From Neotabrizicola shimadae (GTDB lineage: Bacteria > Pseudomonadota > Alphaproteobacteria > Rhodobacterales > Rhodobacteraceae): a DNA stretch of 64,000 nucleotides. The number at the start of each line of letters is the position of its first letter. The first letter of the stretch is position 1. The translations under genes and the position numbers were made by a program. Positions 36,704-44,515 of this stretch are shown in pieces. The stretch covers positions 1 through 64,000 of the forward strand of contig NZ_CP069371.1 of the NCBI RefSeq assembly GCF_019623905.1, in the 5' to 3' direction. The notes beneath the pieces were generated by a model. That model searched no databases, was not told the DNA's origin, and saw nothing but the letters and a program-made list of their open reading frames with translations.

Positions 36704-37564
36704 ATGCAGAGCACACGCCGCGCGGTGCTTTTTGGTGCGGCTGCCGTGGCCGCGCCTTTCGTTATTACAAGAGGCTGGGCTCAAGGCCCCGCGCCCTTCA
36801 AGTTTGCCCTTACGCCAGTCTTCCTCGACAATGACGCCGCAGTCATCGATGCCCTCCGGCTGGCTTTATCGCAAGGCATGGGACAAGAGATCGAGCTCGT
36901 CCAGCGCCGAACCTATCAGGAGATTTCTGGCGCCCTGCTCGACGGCTCTGTCGATGCCGCCTGGACCTGCGGTTTTCCTTATCTTCAGCATCGGATCGAA
37001 CTTTCGCTGCTCGGCGTACCGGTCTGGAGAGGACAGCCGCTCTATCAATCCTACCTGATCGTCGGCAAGGACGACGCAGCAACGACCTTGTCAGATCTGC
37101 GTGGTGCTGCGCACGCCTTCTCAGATCCTGACAGCAATTCCGGTTTTCTCGTCACGGCGTCCGACCTCGCCCGCGACCACCAAACGCCTGAGGAGTTCTT
37201 TTCCAGGGTGATCTTCACCTATGGCCACCGCAACGTTGTTCGTTCCGTCGCGGGAGGCCTGACGAGATCCGGCAGCGTGGACGGCTATGTGTGGGAAGCC
37301 CTCAGCGTGGCAGAGCCGGAGCTGACTGCCCAAACCAAGGTCATCGCCCGCTCGGAATGGCTGGGTTTCCCCCCAATGGTCGCGCGGAAGGATCGCATGG
37401 ACGACCCGTCCGTTCAGGCGTGCCGGACTGCCCTTTTGGCTCTCTCGGACAATCCACTCGGCAAGCAGGCGCTGAAGCTTCTGAGCCTTGACGGGATTAT
37501 TCCGGGGGAAGATGCGCTGTTCGACGGGATCGCTGCCCGCATGGCAATCTTGGCGGACGGATGA
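36704..37564 (+). CDS. aioX: AioX, periplasmic arsenite-binding sensor protein
   Basis: This 286-residue PhnD/phosphonate-type binding protein has a Tat-like signal (STRRAVLFGAAAVAAPFV). Its neighbours, aioS and aioR with overlapping starts and then aioBA, identify it as AioX, which binds arsenite and signals through AioS. The TCGFPYLQH segment carries a candidate metalloid-binding Cys. GAGGAGG precedes the ATG at 36704; upstream in-frame starts lack the signal. Confidence 0.85.
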   Translation: MQSTRRAVLFGAAAVAAPFVITRGWAQGPAPFKFALTPVFLDNDAAVIDALRLALSQGMGQEIELVQRRTYQEISGALLDGSVDAAWTCGFPYLQHRIELSLLGVPVWRGQPLYQSYLIVGKDDAATTLSDLRGAAHAFSDPDSNSGFLVTASDLARDHQTPEEFFSRVIFTYGHRNVVRSVAGGLTRSGSVDGYVWEALSVAEPELTAQTKVIARSEWLGFPPMVARKDRMDDPSVQACRTALLALSDNPLGKQALKLLSLDGIIPGEDALFDGIAARMAILADG

Positions 37565-38988
37565 GAGCCGCGCCCCGCTTTCGCGATCTGCCCGTAACTT
37601 TGCGCGTGCCACTTGTGATGGCCGGCCTGATGGTGCTGTTGGGTTTTCTTGCGAGCCAAAGCGTCCTTTCGGCTTTGGGCCGCGTACAGGATGCGCGTCT
37701 GTCAGAGACCGCGCGGCTGCATGTCGAAGGCTTGTCCGTTGCCCTTGGGCCCTCCGTTTTGCGGCAGGATGTCTGGGAGGTATATGACATTCTGGACCGG
37801 GCCCGCTCTGCCTATGATGGTCAACGCCTGCTGCTGTCGATCGTGGCGGACGAGCGCGGGCGCATCCTTGCCGCAACCGATCCGCGACGTGCACCAGTAG
37901 GGGAAGCTGTTGTGGGCTTCGAGGTCAACGCGGTGCCACCGGACGCCATCCGGATGACCGGTGACTCCACGCTTCGGGTTATGGCACCGCTCCTCTTTCA
38001 GGGACGCCAGATCGGTCAGATCGTGACCGAGCTTGATGTGACTGACCTGCTGACCGAGCGTCGGAATGTCTCGATGTGGCTCTTGTTCGGAAACGCGGCT
38101 GCAACTGCCGTTCTCGCATTCGGCGGCTGGCTGGCGGTTGCCCGGATCCTGCGACCAGTCGGCACGTTGGTGCTGGCGATGGACGATTCCCAAGGCGCAC
38201 CCCGCCCGATTTCTGAGGCGGATATTCCCAGAGGCGACCCCGGCCTGTCGCGTCTGATCCTCACGTACAACCGGATGACCACGGCAGTCGAAAGCCGCGC
38301 CGAGGCCGAGCGTCGCCTTGCCAAGCGTGAGCGCTTCGTCAGCCTCGGGCGCCTTTCGTCGTCGCTGGCGCATGAGGTGAACAACCCACTTGGAGGTCTC
38401 CTCAATGCAGCCGACACGATTCGGACCTATTCGGACCGTCCGGAGGTTGTGCGCCAATCCGCAGAACTGATGCTACGTGGGTTGTCGCATTTGCGAGACG
38501 TCACCCGCGCGATTCTTGATGAGAACCGACTAGACCGCATTGGCCAAGCGCTTCGCCGCGAAGACATGGAAGACCTCAGGCTTCTCTTCGAGCCGGAAGT
38601 ATCCAGCCGAGCGCAATCTCTGAACTGGAAAGTGGAAGCGGGTCTGGATGAGTTGGCAAGGTTTCCGGCCGCGCCCTTGCGTCAGGTGGTGCTGAACCTC
38701 CTTCTCAACGCGGGCGCTGCGGCGGGACAGAATGGCATTGTGGGTCTATCCGTAGCTGCGGAACAGGACAGTCTTGCCATTGAGATTACAGACAGTGGTC
38801 CTGGCTTGGGTCAGGCCGATCTTGACCGATTGCTGGCATCAGGCCCCCTGCCACCCGGCGGCGGCGTAGGCCTGCGCCTCGTGCACGATCTGGTGTCCGG
38901 GCTCGGGGGGGAAATCCAGCACGAGCGCAAGGATGCCCGGACACACGTCCGCGTCACTTTGCCGATGAAGGACAGTAGCGATGCTTGA
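37561..38988 (+). CDS. aioS: AioS, sensor histidine kinase for arsenite
   Basis: This 475-residue membrane histidine kinase has a first membrane segment at about residues 16-36, a periplasmic domain to about 165, a second segment (LLFGNAAATAVLAFGGWLAVA), then HAMP-like and kinase domains. The H box is SLAHEVNNPLGG, the N box RQVVLNLLLNAGAA and the G boxes DSGPGLGQ and GGGVGLRLVHDLV. The start overlaps the aioX stop by four bases. It should phosphorylate the regulator that follows when AioX is loaded with arsenite. Confidence 0.88.
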   Translation: MRAAPRFRDLPVTLRVPLVMAGLMVLLGFLASQSVLSALGRVQDARLSETARLHVEGLSVALGPSVLRQDVWEVYDILDRARSAYDGQRLLLSIVADERGRILAATDPRRAPVGEAVVGFEVNAVPPDAIRMTGDSTLRVMAPLLFQGRQIGQIVTELDVTDLLTERRNVSMWLLFGNAAATAVLAFGGWLAVARILRPVGTLVLAMDDSQGAPRPISEADIPRGDPGLSRLILTYNRMTTAVESRAEAERRLAKRERFVSLGRLSSSLAHEVNNPLGGLLNAADTIRTYSDRPEVVRQSAELMLRGLSHLRDVTRAILDENRLDRIGQALRREDMEDLRLLFEPEVSSRAQSLNWKVEAGLDELARFPAAPLRQVVLNLLLNAGAAAGQNGIVGLSVAAEQDSLAIEITDSGPGLGQADLDRLLASGPLPPGGGVGLRLVHDLVSGLGGEIQHERKDARTHVRVTLPMKDSSDA

Positions 38989-40189
38989 AGGCAGACGCAT
39001 TGTCCTGGTCGAGGACGACGAAATCATGGGGGCATCGCTCGTGCAGCGTCTGGAGCTGGAGGGCGCCGAGGTTCACTGGCACCGCCATATCCTGCGCGCC
39101 CTGCCCGCGATCCGTACGCCCAGAAAGCCGGTCGATGCCGTTATCTGCGATATCCGGCTGCCAGATGGAACGGGCGAAGACCTCTACGAGACCCTGACAA
39201 GGACCGGACACCCACCGCCGTTCCTGTTCATCACGGGACAGGGGTCAATTGATCAGGCGGTGCGTCTGATCCGGTCCGGCGCGTTGGATTACATCGCCAA
39301 GCCCTTCGACATCGGCCAGTTCCTGACCCGCCTGACCCAGGTGATGCAGCCGCGCGCCGATCAGGAAATGCCCCCCGAAACCGGAATTTCCGACGCAGCC
39401 CGAGCAGTCGACCGACAAGTGAGCGATGCGGCAGGCCGCGCTTCACCTGTTCTCCTGCGGGGTGGCCCAGGGCTTGGTAAACTCCGGCTTGCTCGGCGCA
39501 TTCACGATCATTCCGACCGACGCGCCGCCCCTGCAATCATCCTCGACGCCTTGGCAGGGCCAGTTGAAAACGAGACGCTCGCTCGGGCCATCGTCGATGT
39601 CGGTGAGGGAAGCCTGATCATTGTCGGCATTGGTCGCCTCCCTTCGGATTGCCAAGACCTCCTGCTGGCCAGACTCAGAGAAAGAGACTTCCGGCTCATC
39701 GCGACAGCTGGGTTGCGACTTGAGGAAAAGGGGGCTGATCATTTTCGGTCCGACCTTCAGTCGCTCCTTACGTCCCATGAAATTGTCATCCCGGCTCTGG
39801 CCGAGCGGCCGGAAGATGCCGTCTGGCTTGCGGCCCGGCTTTTTCCCGCGATGAATGCCCGCAGGGCAAGTCCGCTGACCGGGATTGCCGCTTCCGCAGA
39901 AGAGACCATCCGGGCGCATGAGTGGCCAGGCAATGGTCGCGAGCTGCGCGCCAGATTGCTGCGCGCTGTCGAGGCTGCAGTTGGTGATCTTGTGCTGACA
40001 TCGGACCTGTTTCCAGAGCGCGCCGGAGATGCCGGGCTACGATCCCTTGCCGAGGTGCGAGATGCGGCCGAGCGGTCACAGATCGCGGCCGCACTGGAGA
40101 GAACCGGGGGCCAGGTCGGCGAGGCGGCAAAGCTTCTGCGGGTCTCCCGGACCACGCTGTGGGAGAAGATGCAGAAGCTTGGTCTTTGA
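38981..40189 (+). CDS. aioR: AioR, response regulator with degenerate AAA+ domain
   Basis: This 402-residue protein has a receiver domain (1-120; acidic Asp12-Asp13, phospho-acceptor Asp57, Lys107), an AAA+-like middle and a Fis-type HTH at the end (about 366-400, AAKLLRVSRTTLWEKM). The middle keeps a Walker A-like GGPGLGK (161-167) and the WPGNGRELRA segment of sigma-54 activators. It lacks GAFTGA altogether, and the Walker B Asp-Glu is replaced by IVGIGRLP. It should activate aioBA, but probably not through sigma-54 remodelling. The start overlaps aioS by eight bases. Confidence 0.85.
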   Translation: MLEGRRIVLVEDDEIMGASLVQRLELEGAEVHWHRHILRALPAIRTPRKPVDAVICDIRLPDGTGEDLYETLTRTGHPPPFLFITGQGSIDQAVRLIRSGALDYIAKPFDIGQFLTRLTQVMQPRADQEMPPETGISDAARAVDRQVSDAAGRASPVLLRGGPGLGKLRLARRIHDHSDRRAAPAIILDALAGPVENETLARAIVDVGEGSLIIVGIGRLPSDCQDLLLARLRERDFRLIATAGLRLEEKGADHFRSDLQSLLTSHEIVIPALAERPEDAVWLAARLFPAMNARRASPLTGIAASAEETIRAHEWPGNGRELRARLLRAVEAAVGDLVLTSDLFPERAGDAGLRSLAEVRDAAERSQIAAALERTGGQVGEAAKLLRVSRTTLWEKMQKLGL

Positions 40190-40221
40190 CTGGGCAAGCG
40201 CCTGACTTCTGGTCATTGGCA

Positions 40222-40239
40222 TGTTCGGAAACCCGAACA
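40222..40239 (+). promoter_or_regulatory. Perfect inverted repeat upstream of aioBA, candidate AioR site
   Basis: TGTTCGG (40222-40228) and CCGAACA (40233-40239) form a perfect seven-base inverted repeat with a four-base spacer, 122 bases before aioB. A second palindrome GTTTGCAAAC lies at 40267-40276. No -24/-12 sigma-54 element (GG and GC ten bases apart) could be found near it. The first repeat is a candidate binding site for the Fis-type HTH of AioR. It could also fold in RNA, but no T tract follows. Confidence 0.45.
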
Positions 40240-40360
40240 CCTGAAAATAAGCTTTGTTTTTGAGCGGTTTGCAAACGGGCAGGCAAGACATTCAGCCGAC
40301 CAGACCGAAGCTGTCCCCTGCTAACATTTGGGCAAGGGAGCCAAGGGAGGAATAGCTACC

Positions 40361-40888
40361 ATGAAATGCAACCGGTTGGTCGATGTCGGCCGCCGTCAGT
40401 TCCTGCGCGGGGGTGTTCTCGGCGTTGCAGGGGCTGCGGCGGCAACGGTCATGCCTGCAGGACAGGCTCAAGCGCAGACGGCGCGCGCAATGCTGGACTA
40501 CCCGTCCAGCAAACTGGCGAATATCGCCGATCTCAAGGTGAACGAGCCGATGGATATCGGCTATCCCGATGCCGACAGCCCCGGCGTCCTGCTTAAACTG
40601 GGCACAGCGGTCGAAGGCGGTGCTGGGCCCGATGGCGATGTCGTCGCCTATTCAGTGCTCTGCCCGCACAAGGGGTTTGTCATGTCCTACCACGGGGCCG
40701 ACAAGACGCTGAACTGCCCGGGCCACTTTTCGCGCTTCGACTGTGAAAAGGGCGGCCAGCAAATCTGGGGTCACTCCACGCAGAACCTGCCGCAATTCGC
40801 GCTGCGTGTGGACGACAAGGGCGATATCTATGCCGAAGGCGCGGACGAGCTGATCTACGGCCGTCTGTCCAACGTGCTGCAAGGGTAA
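40361..40888 (+). CDS. aioB: Arsenite oxidase small subunit, Rieske protein
   Basis: This 175-residue protein has a Tat signal (RRQFLRGG at about 11-18) and Rieske ligands C101-x-H103 (CPH) and C119-x2-H122 (CPGH). The positions that hold a disulfide in many Rieske proteins are Phe106 and Gly121 here, so there is no disulfide bridge. It carries electrons from AioA to a periplasmic acceptor. GGGAGG precedes the ATG at 40361. Confidence 0.93.
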   Translation: MKCNRLVDVGRRQFLRGGVLGVAGAAAATVMPAGQAQAQTARAMLDYPSSKLANIADLKVNEPMDIGYPDADSPGVLLKLGTAVEGGAGPDGDVVAYSVLCPHKGFVMSYHGADKTLNCPGHFSRFDCEKGGQQIWGHSTQNLPQFALRVDDKGDIYAEGADELIYGRLSNVLQG

Positions 40889-40898
40889 GGGGGCGATC

Positions 40899-43358
40899 AT
40901 GGCTTACAAACGCAACATCGATCGCCTGCCGATCATTCCCGCAGGCGCCAAGGAACACAACGTCACCTGCCACTATTGCATCGTCGGTTGCGGCTATAAG
41001 GCCTACACTTGGCCATTGAAAACTCAAGGCACGACCGACAGCAACTGGATGGGCGAGGACCTGTCCAAGCAGCAGGGGGCCGAGACCGAAGCGTGGTACG
41101 CGCCGTCCATGTACAACGTCGTCAAGCAGGGCGGCAAAGACGTGCATCTGGTCATCAAGCCGGACGTCAATTGCGTGGTGAACTCGGGCCTGGGCTCGGT
41201 GCGCGGCGCGCGCATGGCCGAGAACCGTAAGTCCGACATCACTGGCACGCAGGCACAGCGCCTGACGGAACCGATGGTCTGGCGCTATGGAACCTGGCAG
41301 CCGACCTCCTGGGACGATGCGCTGGACCTCGTGGCCCGCGTTACCGCGCGTGTCATCGACAAGGAGGATGAGAACGACCTTTACGTCTCTATGTTCGACC
41401 ACGGCGGCAGCGCCGGCGGGTATGAGAACACTTGGGGCACCGGCAAGCTCTACTTCGGATCTATGAAGGTGAAGCACTGCCGCATCCACAACCGCCCGGC
41501 CTATAACTCAGAGGTGCACAGCACCCGCGACATGGGCGTGGATGAGTTGAACTACTCCTATTCCGACTATCAGGTCGCCGACACCATCATGCTGGTCGGC
41601 ACCAACCCGATGGAATGCCAGACCAACCTGTTCCTGAACCACATGGTCAAGGGGATGCAGAACGGGGCGAAGGTGATCGTCGTCGATCCTCGCCGCACTG
41701 TGACAGTGGACAGCTGCGAGCAGGTTGCCGGGGCAGAAAACGTGCTGCACCTGGCGATTGCCAGCGGCAGCGACCTTGCGCTTTTCAACACGCTCTTCAC
41801 CTACATCGCCGACCAAGGCTGGGTGGACGCAGACTTCATCGCCAAATCGACCTTCCAAGGCGATGTTGCGGTGCCCGAGGATGCCGCGCATCCCGCGTCT
41901 CTGGGATCATTCGAGGCCGCTCGCGCAGCCTGCAAGATGAGCCTTGCGGACGGTGCAGCAATCACCGGCCTGACCGAAGCGCAGATCATCCAGGCCGCGG
42001 AATGGATCGCCAAGCCCAAGGAGGACGGCAGCCGTACCAAGACTGTCACCGGATATGAGAAGGGCATCATCTGGGGGAATGACAACTACCGCGTCATCGG
42101 GGCACTGGTGAACATCGGTCTTGCAACCGGCAACATCGGTCGCGAAGGCGGCGGCGTCTGCCGACTGGGCGGACACCAGGAAGGCTACTTCCGTCCATCC
42201 GACGCGCATGTTGGCCGTCCTGCGCCCTATATCGATCAGCTGATCATCGCGGGCGGCGGCAAGGTGCACCACATCTGGGCTAACGACCACTACAAGACCA
42301 CGCTCAACGCCGCCGAGTTCAAGCGCGTCTATAACCGCCGCTCGAACATGGTGAAGGAGGCGATGGACGCACGCGCCGGGGCGACCCGAGAGGAGCTGGT
42401 CGATGCGATCGTCAGCGCGATCAACGCGGGCGGCATCTTCAGCGTCTGCGTCGACATCATCCACAGCCAGATCGGGCAAGCCGCGCATGTCATCCTTCCG
42501 GCGGTGGAGTCCGGCGAGATGAACCTGACGTCGATGAACGGCGAGCGGCGTCTTCGGCTCGTTGAGAAATACATGGACGCGCCCGGATCGGCCCAACCCG
42601 ACTGTATCATCGCAGCCCGGCTGGCCAATCATCTCGAACGCGTGCTGCGTGAAGAAGGCCGCGCCGAATACGCCGACCAGTTCAAGGGCTTCGACTGGCA
42701 GACCGAGGAAGACGCCTTCATGGACGGCTACAACTCGGGCAATACGGAAGTGACCTACGAGCGGCTGCGGGCTGCCGGCAACGACGGTGTGCAAGAGCCG
42801 GTAAAGGGTTATGAAAACGGTTCGCTCGTCGGCACACCACGGCTCTACGAGGACGGCGTCTTTACGCGCCACGGTCGAGAAGATGGTAAAGCCTTGTTCT
42901 GCATGGGGTCTTGGCGCGGGCTCCAGGCCCCCGGAAAGGCCCAGCAACAGGCCAACAACCGGTTCCTGATCAATAACGGGCGGGCAAACCTAAACTGGCA
43001 GAACTGGTTCCTGGACCAGCAGAACGACTTCGTTATGGACCGCTTCCCCGTTCCGTTCATCCAGATCAATCCGGACGACATGGCCGATCTTGGTCTGAAG
43101 CCGGGCGATATGGTCGAGGTCTTCAACGAAGTTGGTGCCACGCAGGCACTCGTCTATCCCGAGTCGACCGCCCGAAAGAACGAGACCTTCATGATCTTCG
43201 GCGCCCCGAACGGGACGCAGGGGAACGTGATCAACGCCGGCACCAACGAGCTGATCCTGCCGAACTACAAGCAGACCTGGGCCAACATCCGCAAGATCTC
43301 GGATGCCACCCCTGCTGCAGCGCGGGTCTCCTACAAGTCGTGGGAAGTGCAGCTCTGA
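40899..43358 (+). CDS. aioA: Arsenite oxidase large subunit, molybdopterin enzyme
   Basis: This 819-residue protein has the expected AioA length. The iron-sulfur motif is C24-x2-C27-x3-C31 (CHYCIVGC), with Ser in the later position (SGLGSVRGARM), consistent with the [3Fe-4S] cluster of AioA. DMSO reductase-family molybdopterin segments follow (FDHGGSAGGYENTWGTGK, GTNPMECQTNLFLNHM). It oxidises arsenite to arsenate and is carried to the periplasm with AioB, having no signal of its own. It starts 10 bases after aioB. Confidence 0.95.
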   Translation: MAYKRNIDRLPIIPAGAKEHNVTCHYCIVGCGYKAYTWPLKTQGTTDSNWMGEDLSKQQGAETEAWYAPSMYNVVKQGGKDVHLVIKPDVNCVVNSGLGSVRGARMAENRKSDITGTQAQRLTEPMVWRYGTWQPTSWDDALDLVARVTARVIDKEDENDLYVSMFDHGGSAGGYENTWGTGKLYFGSMKVKHCRIHNRPAYNSEVHSTRDMGVDELNYSYSDYQVADTIMLVGTNPMECQTNLFLNHMVKGMQNGAKVIVVDPRRTVTVDSCEQVAGAENVLHLAIASGSDLALFNTLFTYIADQGWVDADFIAKSTFQGDVAVPEDAAHPASLGSFEAARAACKMSLADGAAITGLTEAQIIQAAEWIAKPKEDGSRTKTVTGYEKGIIWGNDNYRVIGALVNIGLATGNIGREGGGVCRLGGHQEGYFRPSDAHVGRPAPYIDQLIIAGGGKVHHIWANDHYKTTLNAAEFKRVYNRRSNMVKEAMDARAGATREELVDAIVSAINAGGIFSVCVDIIHSQIGQAAHVILPAVESGEMNLTSMNGERRLRLVEKYMDAPGSAQPDCIIAARLANHLERVLREEGRAEYADQFKGFDWQTEEDAFMDGYNSGNTEVTYERLRAAGNDGVQEPVKGYENGSLVGTPRLYEDGVFTRHGREDGKALFCMGSWRGLQAPGKAQQQANNRFLINNGRANLNWQNWFLDQQNDFVMDRFPVPFIQINPDDMADLGLKPGDMVEVFNEVGATQALVYPESTARKNETFMIFGAPNGTQGNVINAGTNELILPNYKQTWANIRKISDATPAAARVSYKSWEVQL

Positions 43359-43428
43359 AACCTTTGCTGCGCCGCCGGCACCATGTCGGCGGCGCAGCAC
43401 CTTATTCCACGACGCAAGGGAGGCAGCC

Positions 43429-43941
43429 GTGAGACTTGCTTATGTAACACTTCAGGGTCGCGGCCGGACCGATGCACTGATCGCAGCAGTGGCAAACCAG
43501 TTGCAGACTGACGGCATGCGCCTTGCCGGAACGGTGCAGTCGAACATCGAACGCCCTGACCGCCGCAAGTGCGACATGGACCTGATGATCCTTCCTCAAG
43601 GTCCCATCGTTCGGATCAGTGAGGATCGCGGCGATCTCGCAAGAGGCTGCACACTCGACTCTGGCGCGCTTGAACAATCGGTCGCCGAGGTTCAGCAGCG
43701 CCTATCGGGTTCTGACATGCTCATCGTGAACAAATTCGGCAAGCGTGAGGCTGAGGGCAAAGGCCTGGTCCCCGTCATCGGCGACGCTGTCGATCTGGGA
43801 ATTCCCATTCTTGTTGGTGTCAATGGCCTGAACCTTGCGGCGTTTTTGGCCTTTGCTGGAGAGGAGGCATTGGCCCTGCCAACGGATGTCACCACTGTCG
43901 TCCAATGGTGCAGACAGTCTATTGTCGCTGAGACTGCTTAG
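43429..43941 (+). CDS. DUF2478-family protein
   Basis: This 170-residue protein starts at GTG 43429 behind a strong AAGGGAGG. It fits DUF2478: LAYVTLQGRGRTDALIAAVA at the N-terminus, DLMILPQGPIVRISEDRG, and LIVNKFGKREAEGKGLVPVI in the middle. Such proteins resemble P-loop NTPases and are found near molybdate or molybdenum-enzyme genes. Placed 70 bases after aioA, it may aid Mo cofactor supply. The P-loop is incomplete by eye. Confidence 0.75.
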   Translation: MRLAYVTLQGRGRTDALIAAVANQLQTDGMRLAGTVQSNIERPDRRKCDMDLMILPQGPIVRISEDRGDLARGCTLDSGALEQSVAEVQQRLSGSDMLIVNKFGKREAEGKGLVPVIGDAVDLGIPILVGVNGLNLAAFLAFAGEEALALPTDVTTVVQWCRQSIVAETA

Positions 43942-43956
43942 CGCTCTGGGTTTGGC

Positions 43957-44204
43957 ACCACATCCGAAATCTCCCCTGCCCGGTTATCTCGCGGATTAAC
44001 CCTGAGATTCCATCCAGGCTAGGTTGCGCTGAATGGCGGCGCGGCTGGCTCATTCACGGTCTCGGCCATCGGGGCGGAAACGAGGGGCCATTCGGTAAAC
44101 ACAGCACGCAGGGCGGGCGGGGTCTTTCCAGACAACGGGGTCATTATCTCTTCTGCGCGCATCGACCATGCCTCGACATCGTCAATGTGCCGCATCGCGG
44201 TCAG
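43957..44204 (-). pseudogene. Decayed C-terminal fragment of a winged-helix gene
   Basis: This stretch matches, base by base on the same strand, the 3' end of the intact gene at 56498-57571. In the - strand it reads LTAMRHIDDVEAWSMR ... SGKTPPALRAVFTEWPL before a one-base deletion shifts the frame. A second one-base deletion lies further on, near codons for MESQG. The first two thirds of the gene are missing. The rest of the gap up to 44398 (about 190 bases) holds nothing that I can identify. Confidence 0.85.
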
Positions 44205-44398
44205 GTGTCGAGTAGCACTTAATGCCGAGACACGGTGCTTTGAGCGTTGAATTTTACTCTTAAATGCAAGATTCCGGTGCCTTCGAGTCGAGTTTCCTTG
44301 TCTTTCCGTAGAGCTTCTGGTCGGACACCGTCTCAGTTATCTGGGTTCGGGGGCTTGGCTGATCGCCCGTATGCGCACGGATCTAGGCAGACCCCAGC

Positions 44399-44515
44399 TT
44401 AGCTGATCGCCCACCGAATGCCATAAGCTACCACGCCTAAGGCCGCCACACTGGCCAGCCAATACAGCGCGAACCAGCCCAATCTGGCGAACAGCGGAGA
44501 TCTCCGCGCAGTCAT
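44399..44515 (-). CDS. DUF2474-type small subunit of cytochrome bd oxidase
   Basis: This 38-residue protein (MTARRSPLFARLGWFALYWLA then one membrane helix) overlaps the cydB stop by one base (TGATG) on the - strand. Basic N-terminus, one helix and position directly after cydB match the DUF2474/CydX-like small subunits of bd-type quinol oxidases. It is easily overlooked because of its size. Confidence 0.82.
   Translation of the reverse strand: MTARRSPLFARLGWFALYWLASVAALGVVAYGIRWAIS

Noticed and set aside
40190..40360. A sigma-54 (-24/-12) promoter before aioB, as known from other aio loci. TGGCATG at about 40216 was the best start.
   Set aside because: The required GC ten bases after the GG is absent, and no other candidate was found. 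AioR also lacks the loop for contacting sigma-54.
44355..44412. A direct repeat GCTGATCGCCC at about 44359 and 44402, seen as a possible small mobile element scar.
   Set aside because: It is only 11 bases, and the second copy is the end of the DUF2474 gene; there are no inverted ends or target duplication to support an element.
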